Below the pieces are notes generated by a model. That model saw only the letters and a list, made by a program, of their open reading frames with translations, was not told where the DNA came from and made no database searches. A DNA stretch of 64,000 nt from the NCBI RefSeq assembly GCF_014203755.1, contig NZ_JACHJS010000001.1, forward strand, positions 4,154,001-4,218,000, read 5' to 3'. This DNA comes from Saccharothrix violaceirubra (GTDB taxonomy: Bacteria > Actinomycetota > Actinomycetes > Mycobacteriales > Pseudonocardiaceae). Below are positions 1 to 8,186 of the stretch, piece after piece; position 1 is the first letter of the stretch; each line of letters begins with the position of its first letter. Position numbers and translations under genes: made by a program.

Positions 1-642
1 ACGGTGCTGGTCGTGGACGACCAGGCGATGATCCGCGAGAGCCTGCGCGTGGCCTTGGACAGCAGGCCGGACCTCGAGGTCGTGGGCGAGGCCGCGTCCG
101 GCGCGGAGGCGGTGGCCCTGGCCACCAGACTGTCGCCCGACGTGGTGTTGATGGACATCCGCATGCCCGGCATGGACGGGCTGGAGGCGACCCGGCGCGT
201 GCTGGACTCCCACGCCACGACCAAAGTCCTGGTGCTGACCACCTTCGACCACGACGAGTACGTCTACGGCGCTTTACAGGCCGGGGCGAGCGGGTTCCTG
301 CTCAAGGACTCGCCGCTGAGCGACCTGATCAACGCGGTGCGCGTGGTGTCGGCGGGGCATTCGCTGTTCGCGGCCTCGGTCACCCGGCGGCTGGTGGCCT
401 CCTTCGCCGCCCGGGCCAGGCCCGACGACGCCACGCTGCGGCACCTGACCCCGCGCGAGACCGAGGTGTTGCGACTGGTCGCGCGCGGCCTGTCCAACAC
501 CGAGATCGCCGACGCCCTGACGATCGCGGAGCAGACCGCCAAGAGCCACGTGAGCCGGGTGCTGACGAAGCTCAACGCGCGGGACCGGGCGCAGGCCGTC
601 GTCGTGGCCTACGAGTCGGGTCTGGTCGCGCCGAACGACTGA
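1..642 (+). CDS. LuxR/NarL-family response regulator (5' end cut by window edge)
   Basis: This is a two-component response regulator. The N-terminal receiver domain has the acidic pair in VVDDQ, a phospho-acceptor Asp in VVLMDIRMPGMDG and the conserved Lys in LLKDS. The C-terminal LuxR helix-turn-helix starts at LTPRETEVLRLVARGLSN and ends with SHVSRVLTKLNARDRAQAVV. The open frame runs off the left edge: the first in-frame GTG is at position 4, and the usual first few residues before the receiver strand are missing. The true start and the partner histidine kinase, normally just upstream, are therefore probably outside the window. The target genes cannot be told from the sequence. Family assignment is certain. 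Confidence 0.95.
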   Translation, partial: TVLVVDDQAMIRESLRVALDSRPDLEVVGEAASGAEAVALATRLSPDVVLMDIRMPGMDGLEATRRVLDSHATTKVLVLTTFDHDEYVYGALQAGASGFLLKDSPLSDLINAVRVVSAGHSLFAASVTRRLVASFAARARPDDATLRHLTPRETEVLRLVARGLSNTEIADALTIAEQTAKSHVSRVLTKLNARDRAQAVVVAYESGLVAPND

Positions 643-733
643 TACCGGGGTAGGGGGTCCGTACTCGAAGGTGACACCGGGACACCACGTCGGCGGGACG
701 ACTTCACACTGAGTGATCACTAGCGTCGAATTC

Positions 734-1786
734 ATGATCGTTCCGGTCCGTCCGATCGTCGTCGCCGGTCTCGGCGCCGTCGTCGCGGCGGCTTTCGCGT
801 GTTGGCTTCTCGACCTGCCCTTGGGCACGGACAGCGCGGTGTACCGCTCGGGCGCGCTGGCCGTCCTGGACGGGGTCCCGCTCTACGGCCACCTGCCCGC
901 GACCCCGTCCTGGTCCCCCGACCTGCCGTTCGCCTACCCGCCCGTCGCCGCACTGCTGTTCCTGCCGCTGGCCGCCGTGCCGACCGAGTTCGCCTGGGCG
1001 GGGATGGCCGGACTCTCGGTGGTGTGCGTAGGCGTGGTGGCACGCCTGCTGCCGCACGGGAAGCGCTGGTGGCCGCTGCTGCCGGTCATGTTGGAGCCGG
1101 TGTGGCGCACGGTGGCGTTGGGCCAGGTCAACCTGGTGCTGATGACCCTGGTGCTGGTCGACGTGCTGCGGCGGTCACGGTGGAGCGGCGTGCTCATCGG
1201 GTTGGCGGCGGCGGTCAAGCTCACGCCGCTGATCTTCGTCGGGTACCTGCTGATCGCCGGTCGACGTCGGGACGCGGCACGGGCCGTCGCGACGTTCGGC
1301 GTGGCGACGGGCCTGGGTTTCCTGCTGCTGCCCGGCGACTCGGTGCGGTACTGGACGTCGGCCCTGCTCGGCGCCAACGACGCGATGTCCAACGCCTGGT
1401 GGGGCAACCAGTCGCTCAACGGCGTGGTGCTGCGGCTCGGCGGCGGCACGGCCGTGCTCGCGGTGCTGACCCTGGTGTGCCTGGGCGTGGCGGTGTACCT
1501 GACGCGGAAGCTCGTGCACGACCGGCCGGTGGAGGCGTTGCTGGTCATGGCGTTCTGCGGCCTGCTCGTCAGCCCGATCTCGTGGTCGCACCACTGGGTG
1601 TGGGTGCTGCCGCTGGGCATGCTGGTGGCCCGCCGGCCCTGGTGGGTGGTGGCCGTGTTCAGCGGGGCGGTGCTGGCCGTGCCGTTGGCGGACAACGGCT
1701 ACGTGCTCGCCACACTCGTGGCCGGTGTCGTGCTGACCGTCCGGGTCGTGCGTCAGTCGCGCCGCCCGATCGCCGCCCTGAGCTGA
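734..1786 (+). CDS. GT87-family (DUF2029) polyprenol-phosphate-mannose-dependent glycosyltransferase, integral membrane
   Basis: This is a polytopic membrane protein of about 350 residues with around ten hydrophobic segments. Its motifs are typical of actinobacterial alpha-mannosyltransferases of the GT87 type: FAYPPVAALLFLPLAAVP after an early loop, then ALGQVNLVLMTLVL and AAAVKLTPLIFVGYLL. The family transfers mannose or other pentose/hexose units from a polyprenyl-phosphate donor on the outer face of the membrane. The ATG at 734 is taken as the start; an in-frame GTG at 713 would add seven residues, and neither has a good Shine-Dalgarno sequence. The palindrome AGTGATCACT (712-721) lies between the two candidates. 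The 3' end overlaps the convergent repeat-protein gene by 34 bp. The exact acceptor is unknown. Confidence 0.85.
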   Translation: MIVPVRPIVVAGLGAVVAAAFACWLLDLPLGTDSAVYRSGALAVLDGVPLYGHLPATPSWSPDLPFAYPPVAALLFLPLAAVPTEFAWAGMAGLSVVCVGVVARLLPHGKRWWPLLPVMLEPVWRTVALGQVNLVLMTLVLVDVLRRSRWSGVLIGLAAAVKLTPLIFVGYLLIAGRRRDAARAVATFGVATGLGFLLLPGDSVRYWTSALLGANDAMSNAWWGNQSLNGVVLRLGGGTAVLAVLTLVCLGVAVYLTRKLVHDRPVEALLVMAFCGLLVSPISWSHHWVWVLPLGMLVARRPWWVVAVFSGAVLAVPLADNGYVLATLVAGVVLTVRVVRQSRRPIAALS

Positions 1787-2658
1787 GCGCGCACCCGACG
1801 ACCGGCCGCCCGCACCGGGTCGACGACCTCGGTCCGCACCCAGCGGGCCGGTGCCACGACCAGGGCGTGCCAGGCCCGGCCGAGCGGTCCGCCCAGCCAT
1901 GTCAGCGGCCGGACGACCAAGGCCCGGAACACCCGGCCCAGGAACCGCAGGAACGGCGACGCCACCCGACGACCGGCCCAGACCAGGGCGTCCAGGAGCA
2001 CCCGGCCGATCACGCGCAGGACCCGCAGGAGCGCGACGAGTGCCCGGCCGACCTTGCGCGCGGCCCAGAGCAGGGCGTTGCCGGACAGCCTCAGGACCCA
2101 CCACAGTCCCCGCAGCACTTGCTCCGCGAGCCACCGCGCCGCGTGGAGCACCGGGAGGAACACCGGTCGGAGCACGTGTGTGCGCAGCCACCGCAGCGCG
2201 CGTCCGCTCGGGCGGAGGGCGATCCTGTCGAGCAGCTCGAACACGGCCACGACGCCTTGCAGCACGTACCGCAGTCCCACGCCGAGGGGCCGGAGCACGA
2301 ACCGGACCACGGCTCGACCCGTCCACCGCAGTCCACGACCGAGCCCGACAAGGACGAACCGCAGTCCACGACCGAACCTGACCAGGACGAACCGGAGACC
2401 GCGGCCGAACCTGACCAGGACGAACCGGATTCCACGGCCGACCGGCACCAGGACCCGTCCGATCGGCCTCAGCACGTACTCGGACACCGCGGCGCCGAGC
2501 CGGCCCAGCCCGGCACCGACCGGCCGCAGGACGAACCGGATGCCGCGGCCGACGGCCTTGATCCCCTCCCACGCGAGCCGCGCCGGGACCACGATCGCGA
2601 CCGCGATCACCCGGGCCACCCACACCGCCCAGGCCGGCGGCTGCGCCTTGTCGTCCAT
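1753..2658 (-). CDS. Arginine-rich amphipathic repeat protein, possible peripheral membrane protein
   Basis: This 301-residue protein belongs to no family I recognise. After one N-terminal hydrophobic stretch (about residues 9-28), almost the whole chain repeats hydrophobic blocks (FVL, VLRP, LLR) alternating with Arg and Gly, and acidic residues are nearly absent. Residues 78-110 are three consecutive 11-residue units, RFVLVRFGRGL, RFVLVRFGRGL and RFVLVGLGRGL, encoded by near-identical 33-bp DNA repeats. The 11-residue periodicity with basic and hydrophobic faces resembles lipid-binding 11-mer helices, which is inference only. ATG 2658 is chosen because residues upstream of it lack this composition; it lies 48 bp from the divergent HEAT-like gene. 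The 3' end overlaps the GT87 gene. Confidence 0.6.
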   Translation of the reverse strand: MDDKAQPPAWAVWVARVIAVAIVVPARLAWEGIKAVGRGIRFVLRPVGAGLGRLGAAVSEYVLRPIGRVLVPVGRGIRFVLVRFGRGLRFVLVRFGRGLRFVLVGLGRGLRWTGRAVVRFVLRPLGVGLRYVLQGVVAVFELLDRIALRPSGRALRWLRTHVLRPVFLPVLHAARWLAEQVLRGLWWVLRLSGNALLWAARKVGRALVALLRVLRVIGRVLLDALVWAGRRVASPFLRFLGRVFRALVVRPLTWLGGPLGRAWHALVVAPARWVRTEVVDPVRAAGRRVRAQLRAAIGRRD

Positions 2659-2706
2659 GTGCCCCCTCGTCGGAGCCCGGATCGTACGTGTCCGGGAAGG
2701 ACGATC

Positions 2707-3774
2707 GTGCAGGATGTGACCGTGCTCGACAGACTCGACGAAGTGCCCTGGTCTTCCCTGGACCACGCCTACGGCCCGGCCGACGACGTGCCCGGCCAAC
2801 TGCGGGCGTTGCGCTCACCGGACGCGGACGAACGCGGACGTGCGGTGTCGGCGTTGTACGGCAACGTCTTCCACCAGGGCACCCGGTTCCCGGCGTCGGC
2901 GCACGCCGTCCCGTTCCTGCTGGAACTGGTGGCCGCGCCGGACACCCCGGACCGCGAGGTCCTGCTGGGGCTGCTGACGGCGATCGCGATCGGCTACGAC
3001 GAGTCCCATCTGCCGGGCACCGTGCCGATCGCCGAGTACCGACGGGCGGCGGCGGGCGGCGCCGCCCTGCTGCCGGACGCCGACTTCTTCGAGCACAGGG
3101 AATCGCTGCCCGAGGACGACCAGGACCGGCTGTTCGCCCACGTCACGGTCGCCGCCTACGACGCCGTGAAGGCGGGCGTCCCCCTGTTCCGCACGCTGCT
3201 GGCCGACCCGGACCCGGGCGTCCGGTGCCAGGCCGCGTACGCCCTGGCCTGGTTCCCCGAGGAGGCCGAGGGCAGTGTCGCGGCGTTGACCGGACCGCTC
3301 GACCCCGACGAGATCGCCGCCGCGACGGCCGTCGTGGCGACCGGTCTACTCGGCGGCACGCCGGTCGCCGACGACCGCCGCCTCGTGCGCTGGGGCCGGG
3401 CGATCGCCACCCGGGACGTCCCGGAACTGCTGCGCTGGGCCGGGAGCGCCGACCAGGGCGACGACCGGATCCCGTTCCTCGGCGGCGACCTGGCCGGGCT
3501 CGCCGCGTCGGCCCTGCCCGAACGGGCCGAGGTGCTCGACGCCCTGCTGGCCCGCGTGCCGCACGTCTCGGGTGTCGAGGCGTTGCCGGTCGTCGGCGAG
3601 GCGCTGCGCCGCACGGAGGACGACCCCGACGGCCGCCGCCGGCTGCTGGAGGTCCTCGCCGCCACGCCGGCCGTGTGGCTGCTCGGCGGCCGTCGGTTCG
3701 GCAACTTCGTCACCCTGCTCGCGGGTCACGGCGTCCCGCACGACATCGAGGCGTTGCGCGAGTACCTCGGCTAG
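2707..3774 (+). CDS. HEAT-repeat-like protein of unknown function
   Basis: This is a 355-residue soluble protein rich in short helix pairs such as DPGVRCQAAYALAWFPEEAE and DEIAAATAVVATGLLG, as in bacterial HEAT/PBS-lyase-like repeat proteins that act as interaction scaffolds. The N-terminus (LDEVPWSSLDHAYGPADDVP) matches a group of actinobacterial proteins of this kind, and no catalytic motif is visible. GTG 2707 is chosen because GGGAAGGA (2694-2701) lies five bases upstream; GTGs at 2716 and 2722 are alternatives. The gene is divergent from the amphipathic repeat protein and convergent with the carboxylesterase, with the two stop codons sharing the palindrome CTAG at 3771-3774. Confidence 0.75.
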   Translation: MQDVTVLDRLDEVPWSSLDHAYGPADDVPGQLRALRSPDADERGRAVSALYGNVFHQGTRFPASAHAVPFLLELVAAPDTPDREVLLGLLTAIAIGYDESHLPGTVPIAEYRRAAAGGAALLPDADFFEHRESLPEDDQDRLFAHVTVAAYDAVKAGVPLFRTLLADPDPGVRCQAAYALAWFPEEAEGSVAALTGPLDPDEIAAATAVVATGLLGGTPVADDRRLVRWGRAIATRDVPELLRWAGSADQGDDRIPFLGGDLAGLAASALPERAEVLDALLARVPHVSGVEALPVVGEALRRTEDDPDGRRRLLEVLAATPAVWLLGGRRFGNFVTLLAGHGVPHDIEALREYLG

Positions 3775-5258
3775 TCCGACCAGAACGAACACCGGTGTGC
3801 GGTCCAGCCGTCCACCGACCCGATCCGGTCCGGCGCGTACGAGCGCACCGACCGCCACGGCACCGTGCCCGTGCGCACGAACCCCGCCCAGTTGTCGATC
3901 ATGGTGTCGGACAGCGCCCGTTGCCGGGGCGTGAGCGAGGTCGGCGTGAGGCCGGCGTAGGGGCCGACGCGCAGGTCGAACACGTACGCCAGTTCCGAGC
4001 CGTGCGACGCCCCCGCCGGCCGCTGCCCGAAGTACATGCTCGACGTGGGCGCGTCCGGGTCGGCGAACTCGTAGGCGTGCACCGGCGTGAACCGGGCCAG
4101 GTCGCGTCCGGTGCGCAGCTGCGGGCACGCGAACACCCGGTCGGTGTCCAGCGCCGACAACGCGGCACCGGCGTCGGCGCCGGCCGGGTACTCGCGCAGC
4201 ACGGCCGCCGCCCGGTCCGCGCCGAACGCCACGCGCAACGCCTCGGCGTACTCCTGCGCGGTCAGCGTCCGACCGAGGGGGAGTTCGGCGTACATGGTGG
4301 TCAGGCGTGCTTCGTCACGGGTGTTGCCGGACAGCACGGGCACGCGGTGCACCCGTCCGGCGGCCACGGCCGTGACCGGGTTCTCGGGCAACGTCGGCGT
4401 CCCGTAGGCCGGACCGAAGCCCGCCTCGTGGCGCAGCAGCTCCTCGGTCGACCGTCCACGCAGGCAGTCCACGTCGCCGCACCCGAGTTCCGCGGCCACC
4501 GCCGCGCCGGACCGCTCGCGGTCGGCGACCGGTGCCCAGAACCCGCCGACGCCGACCCGGACCTCGCCGTCGGCACCGTAGGTCGGCTGCCCGGTCCGGC
4601 ACGATCCACTCTGCATGATCACCCGGTGGAACAGCCCGGCCGCGCCCGGCGAGGTGAGCTGCCCGCACACGTCCACGGCGCCGGCCGACTGGCCGGCCAG
4701 GGTCACCACGCGCGGGTCGCCGCCGAACGCCGCCGCGTTCGCCCGTACCCACCGCAGCGCGGCCTGCTGGTCCTGGAGCCCGAACGTGCCCGAGCCCGCC
4801 AGTCCGGGGTGTCCGAAGAACCCGAACACGCCCAGCCGGTAGTTGATCGTCACGACCACGACGCCGCGGGCCGCCAGGCGGGCGGGGTCGATGTCGGCGC
4901 CGCTGCCCATGGTGTTGCCGCCGCCGTGCAGCCACACCAGGACCGGGCGTCCGGTGCCGCGCGGCGTCGTCACGTCCAGGTAGAGGCAGTCTTCGGCCGA
5001 GCCGGTCGGCAGGATGGTCTGCGCGCACGGGGAGCCGGAGGCCGTCGCGTCCCGTACTCCCGACCACGGCCGGGCGGGCAACGGCGGGTGCCACCTCAGT
5101 GCTCCGACGGGTGCCTGTGCGTACGGGATGCCCCGATAGCTTTCGACCTGGCCCGTGCGCGAGCCGCGGACCGTGCCGCCGTCCGTCGTGACCTCCGGGC
5201 CGGGTCGGGCGGGCGCCACTGTCGCGGTCAGGATCGCGAGCACCAGAAGTAGCCTCAT
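3771..5258 (-). CDS. Secreted type B carboxylesterase (alpha/beta hydrolase)
   Basis: This is a 495-residue carboxylesterase/lipase of the cholinesterase-like type B family, which hydrolyses ester bonds. A short signal peptide (MRLLLVLAILTATVAPA) is followed by YRGIPYAQAPVGALRW, the early Cys pair region with EDCLYLDV, the oxyanion-hole motif HGGG (111-114) and the nucleophile Ser191 in GQSAGA. A late FPRPxxGASHGSELAY-like segment (AGASHGSELAYVF) carries the likely catalytic His. The start at 5258 gives an immediate signal peptide; only 36 bp separate it from the divergent membrane protein at 5295, so the transcripts probably start close to the codons. The natural substrate is unknown. Confidence 0.93.
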   Translation of the reverse strand: MRLLLVLAILTATVAPARPGPEVTTDGGTVRGSRTGQVESYRGIPYAQAPVGALRWHPPLPARPWSGVRDATASGSPCAQTILPTGSAEDCLYLDVTTPRGTGRPVLVWLHGGGNTMGSGADIDPARLAARGVVVVTINYRLGVFGFFGHPGLAGSGTFGLQDQQAALRWVRANAAAFGGDPRVVTLAGQSAGAVDVCGQLTSPGAAGLFHRVIMQSGSCRTGQPTYGADGEVRVGVGGFWAPVADRERSGAAVAAELGCGDVDCLRGRSTEELLRHEAGFGPAYGTPTLPENPVTAVAAGRVHRVPVLSGNTRDEARLTTMYAELPLGRTLTAQEYAEALRVAFGADRAAAVLREYPAGADAGAALSALDTDRVFACPQLRTGRDLARFTPVHAYEFADPDAPTSSMYFGQRPAGASHGSELAYVFDLRVGPYAGLTPTSLTPRQRALSDTMIDNWAGFVRTGTVPWRSVRSYAPDRIGSVDGWTAHRCSFWSD

Positions 5259-5294
5259 TGTTCTATCATTATGCAAACACTTGGGAGGTGTCGA

Positions 5295-6119
5295 ATGAGC
5301 CGCTACGCCTGGCGGGTCGTGGTCGCGCTGGTCCCGCTCGTCATCGCGGCGGTCGCCCAGGAGGCCACGCCGGTGAAGGCCGCGGTGAAGGCTGCGGTGA
5401 CCGCCGCCTGGCTGGCCGTCGGAGCGCTCGCGGTGGCGGCCTGGCTGCACCGCCACCGCCGCTCACCGGTCGGCACGCGCTGGCCGGCGCCGTTCACGTG
5501 GGCGGCGGGCGCGGCCGTGGTCCAGGGGAATCCGTGGATCGTCGCGGCGGCGGCCGTGTGCGGCTGGGTGCTCACCGGCCGCGACCCCGCGCCCGTCGAC
5601 GCCACGTCCGGACCCACTCCTGACGCACCGCGCCTGACGTTGCGCGGCGGACAACGCGCGATGTGGTACCGGACGGCGTACACGCCGTACGTGTTCGCCA
5701 CGACGGCCCTGCTCGCGGTCGCCGCGGCGGCGGCCCTGGCCACCCCGGGACTCGGCGTGGTCGGCGTGCTGGGCGTGGCCGCCGCGATCGGGGCCGCGCT
5801 CCAGTCCAGGGTGGCGGTGCGCGTCGGCGACCAGGGTGTGACGGTCACGCAGCCACTGCTGCGCCGGACGGTGCTCGCGCTGCCGTTGCGGCACATCGAG
5901 CAGGCGTACGTCGAGTATTCGTCACCCCTGGCCGACTACGGCCTGGTCGCGGACGGCCCCGTGTTCGGCTGGCGGTCCCGCTCGACCGGGCCGGTCCTGC
6001 GGCTGCGCCTGGCCGACCGGCGGGACTGCGTACTCACCGTCGACGACGCGACGACGGCGGCGGCGTTGGTCAACACCTGCCTGGACCGCCTCCGGACGCC
6101 CGAGGACGACCCGTGCTGA
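5295..6119 (+). CDS. Membrane protein with C-terminal PH-like domain, partner of a GntR regulator
   Basis: This 274-residue protein has two hydrophobic hairpins (roughly residues 8-55 and 65-95), a second pair around 130-175, and a C-terminal soluble domain (VRVGDQGVTVTQPLLRRTVLALPLRHI) with the strand pattern of bacterial PH-like/DUF1648-associated domains. ATG 5295 is preceded by GGGAGGTG at a good distance. The stop codon overlaps the GTG of the GntR gene, so the two are translationally coupled. Membrane protein plus short YtrA-type GntR regulator is a recurrent actinobacterial pair whose biochemical role is not established. Function here is unassigned. Confidence 0.8.
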   Translation: MSRYAWRVVVALVPLVIAAVAQEATPVKAAVKAAVTAAWLAVGALAVAAWLHRHRRSPVGTRWPAPFTWAAGAAVVQGNPWIVAAAAVCGWVLTGRDPAPVDATSGPTPDAPRLTLRGGQRAMWYRTAYTPYVFATTALLAVAAAAALATPGLGVVGVLGVAAAIGAALQSRVAVRVGDQGVTVTQPLLRRTVLALPLRHIEQAYVEYSSPLADYGLVADGPVFGWRSRSTGPVLRLRLADRRDCVLTVDDATTAAALVNTCLDRLRTPEDDPC

Positions 6120-6472
6120 TCACCATCGACCCCACCGCGAACGTCCCGCTGGCCGACCAGATCGCGGCGTCGGTGCGGGGCGCGGCCGTGCGCGGCGAAC
6201 TCTCGCCCGGCGACCGCCTGCCACCGGCGCGCGAGGTGGCCGCCGCGCTGGGCGTGAACCTGCACACCGTGCTGCGCGGCTACCAGCGGTTGCGCGACGA
6301 GGGCCTGGTCGACCTGCGCCGGGGTCGGGCCGCCGTGCTCACCGACGCCGCCGACGGTCCGCGCCTGGCCGTCGCCGAGCACGTGCGCGCGCTCGTCGAG
6401 GCCGCCCGCCGCGCCGGCTTGGGGGAACAGGAGCTGCACACGGCGATCGAGGACGCGTTCAACCGTCCATAG
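6113..6472 (+). CDS. Short GntR-family (YtrA-type) transcriptional regulator
   Basis: This 119-residue regulator has the N-terminal GntR winged helix: VPLADQIAASVRGAAVRGEL, GDRLPPAREVAAALGVNLHT and VLRGYQRLRDEGLVDLRRG. The short C-terminal helical tail is typical of the YtrA subgroup, too small for an effector-binding FadR or UTRA domain. Members usually repress their own operon, which often encodes membrane proteins or ABC transporters. The GTG at 6113 overlaps the end of the upstream membrane-protein gene by seven bases, so both should be one mRNA. The ligand is unknown. Confidence 0.93.
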   Translation: MLITIDPTANVPLADQIAASVRGAAVRGELSPGDRLPPAREVAAALGVNLHTVLRGYQRLRDEGLVDLRRGRAAVLTDAADGPRLAVAEHVRALVEAARRAGLGEQELHTAIEDAFNRP

Positions 6473-6602
6473 CGGACAGTGCCGGTGTTATGGCGAAGTG
6501 TAATGGCATGACCGGGGACGCCCGTTGGTACCGTCCGGACGACTAGGAACGCCGCGACCGCCCCTGCCGCCCGGTCACGGCCACCCGCGAATCGAGGTCC
6601 CT

Positions 6603-7532
6603 GTGAGTCGAGCACGCACCCTGCGCGTGATGACCGTGGTGCTGTCCCTGGCACTCGGATCGGCGGCCGTCACCGGCGCGTCGGCCGCGACCGCCGCGGC
6701 ACCGTACTGCTATGAGGAAACGTCAACTCCCACGGCGGGCATCGCCGACCTGAAGTCGTCGTTCACGTCGGCGAACTGGATGCAGACGCTCCAGGCCATG
6801 TACAAGCGGCGGTGGCCCAGCGGCGAGGCGTTGGCCAAGGCCCAGGTCAACGACAAGTACTGGAACCAGTTCGTGCGCAAGGAGAACTTCGAGGCGTTCG
6901 CCGAGTCGATGATGGTCGCGATCCACGAGGAGACCCACATGTGGGACCTCGACGGGTCGCGGACGCGGTGGAACGTGCACACCGCCGCGTGGATCGACGC
7001 GACGCGCCAGGCGACGACCGTCCCCCTGCACGACGGGTTCGCGCGCAAGGAGATCATCCCGCTGATCAAGGACAAGTTCAGCGACTCCATGGACGGGATC
7101 TACCTGCGTGACCGCACGCAGGGCGAGTACCACCTCCAGGGCATCCTCGCCGAGCTGAACGCCGGGCTCACCGGCCTGCCGGCCGTGACCGTGGTGCAGG
7201 AGTACATCAAGGGCGTGGGCGCGAGCAACGCGCGGGACATCGCCGCGACGAACCTGCGCTACCTGCTGCTGTACCTGCGTGTGGCCAAGGACCGGCACGC
7301 CGACTACTGGGCGAAGATCAAGAACGAGCCGAAGCTGCGCGAACTCGTCCTCACCCAGTTCCTGCGCACGGCGTACTGGCTGGAGAAGTCGGCGCCGTAC
7401 ACCGGCCGGATCGGCGGTCCCAACGCCGACAAGATCACCGCGACGAACTACGCGCCGGAGAACATCGCGATCGTCGAGGAGTTCACCGGCCGGAAGATCG
7501 ACACCGGCACCCGGAAGAACTGCACGCTGTAG
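6603..7532 (+). CDS. Secreted protein with an HExxH metallopeptidase-like motif
   Basis: This 309-residue exported protein has a Sec-type signal peptide (basic start, then TVVLSLALGSAAVTGASA, cut near AAA). The mature part contains VAIHEETHMWDLDG, an exact HExxH zinc-binding motif, followed about 75 residues later by GILAELNAGLTG, whose Glu could be a third ligand as in gluzincins. I do not recognise a named family. GTG 6603 is chosen because GAGG lies five bases upstream; ATG 6630 is an alternative that still keeps the signal peptide. The 3' end abuts a perfect palindrome that probably terminates transcription. Peptidase activity is inference from one motif. Confidence 0.7.
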   Translation: MSRARTLRVMTVVLSLALGSAAVTGASAATAAAPYCYEETSTPTAGIADLKSSFTSANWMQTLQAMYKRRWPSGEALAKAQVNDKYWNQFVRKENFEAFAESMMVAIHEETHMWDLDGSRTRWNVHTAAWIDATRQATTVPLHDGFARKEIIPLIKDKFSDSMDGIYLRDRTQGEYHLQGILAELNAGLTGLPAVTVVQEYIKGVGASNARDIAATNLRYLLLYLRVAKDRHADYWAKIKNEPKLRELVLTQFLRTAYWLEKSAPYTGRIGGPNADKITATNYAPENIAIVEEFTGRKIDTGTRKNCTL

Positions 7533-7540
7533 TGCCCGTC

Positions 7541-7570
7541 GACGCCGTGGTCCGGCCGGACCACGGCGTC
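7541..7570. terminator. Perfect 30-bp palindrome, probable bidirectional terminator
   Basis: The arms GACGCCGTGGTCCGG (7541-7555) and CCGGACCACGGCGTC (7556-7570) are exact reverse complements. They fill the 40-bp gap between the convergent HExxH gene and the lipoprotein gene. There is no U-tract, as is usual in high-GC actinomycetes. Confidence 0.75.
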
Positions 7571-7572
7571 GC

Positions 7573-7947
7573 TCACGAACAGGCGCCGGTCAGCGTGGCG
7601 ACCTGCCCGGCCTGGTCGGCGAGCCACTGGGCCGGGCGGCCCACGAGGTCGTCGACCGTCACCGAGGTCATGGTGCGGGCCAGCGCGGCGATCGCCTCGT
7701 TGATCGTGGTGTCGGCGGCCTTGGCGGCCAGCGCGGACAGCTCGGTCGCGGCCTGGTGCGCCTGGTCGACGGCCCGCTGCGGCGAGGACACGTCCAGCGG
7801 GATCGACACCTGCGACAACGCGTCGGCGCAGACCTGCACGGTCGTGGCGGTGTTCGCGACCGACGAGGCGGTCTCCGCGATCGAGCCGCACGCACCGAGC
7901 GTGGTGATGGCGGCGAACGCGGCGATGACGACGATGGTGGCGCGCAT
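7573..7947 (-). CDS. Small secreted lipoprotein of unknown function
   Basis: This 124-residue protein begins MRATIVVIAAFAAITTLGAC, a signal peptide ending in a lipobox (LGAC), so the mature N-terminus should be a lipidated Cys20. The rest is Ala- and Thr-rich with predicted long helices and one further Cys pair candidate (VCADAL and TGAC at the C-terminus). The start at 7947 is decided by GGAGGAAGT immediately upstream. No family or partner is evident. Confidence 0.8.
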   Translation of the reverse strand: MRATIVVIAAFAAITTLGACGSIAETASSVANTATTVQVCADALSQVSIPLDVSSPQRAVDQAHQAATELSALAAKAADTTINEAIAALARTMTSVTVDDLVGRPAQWLADQAGQVATLTGACS

Positions 7948-8186
7948 GGCACTTCCTCCGGTCCGAGAACCGGAGGTCTCCCCTGCCACCGGGTGTCCGG
8001 TGACGCCGTGACCGAGTCGCTGTCGAGCGACCGTAATGACGACCACGAGCCGGGTGGGTACTCCCCTCCGCACCACAAGCCTGGGGCACGGGACGGGAGG
8101 TTGTCAACGTGCTGTCGATCTCCCACCGCACTCGTCCATTCGGCCGAGCGCGGCCGTCCCCGCGCGAACGGACGGACCACCACCGT

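Noticed and set aside
799..2706. Extension of the HEAT-like gene far upstream in the same open frame
   Set aside because: The extra residues are Arg/Gly/Pro-rich and overlap two other genes. A good ribosome binding site is only found before GTG 2707.
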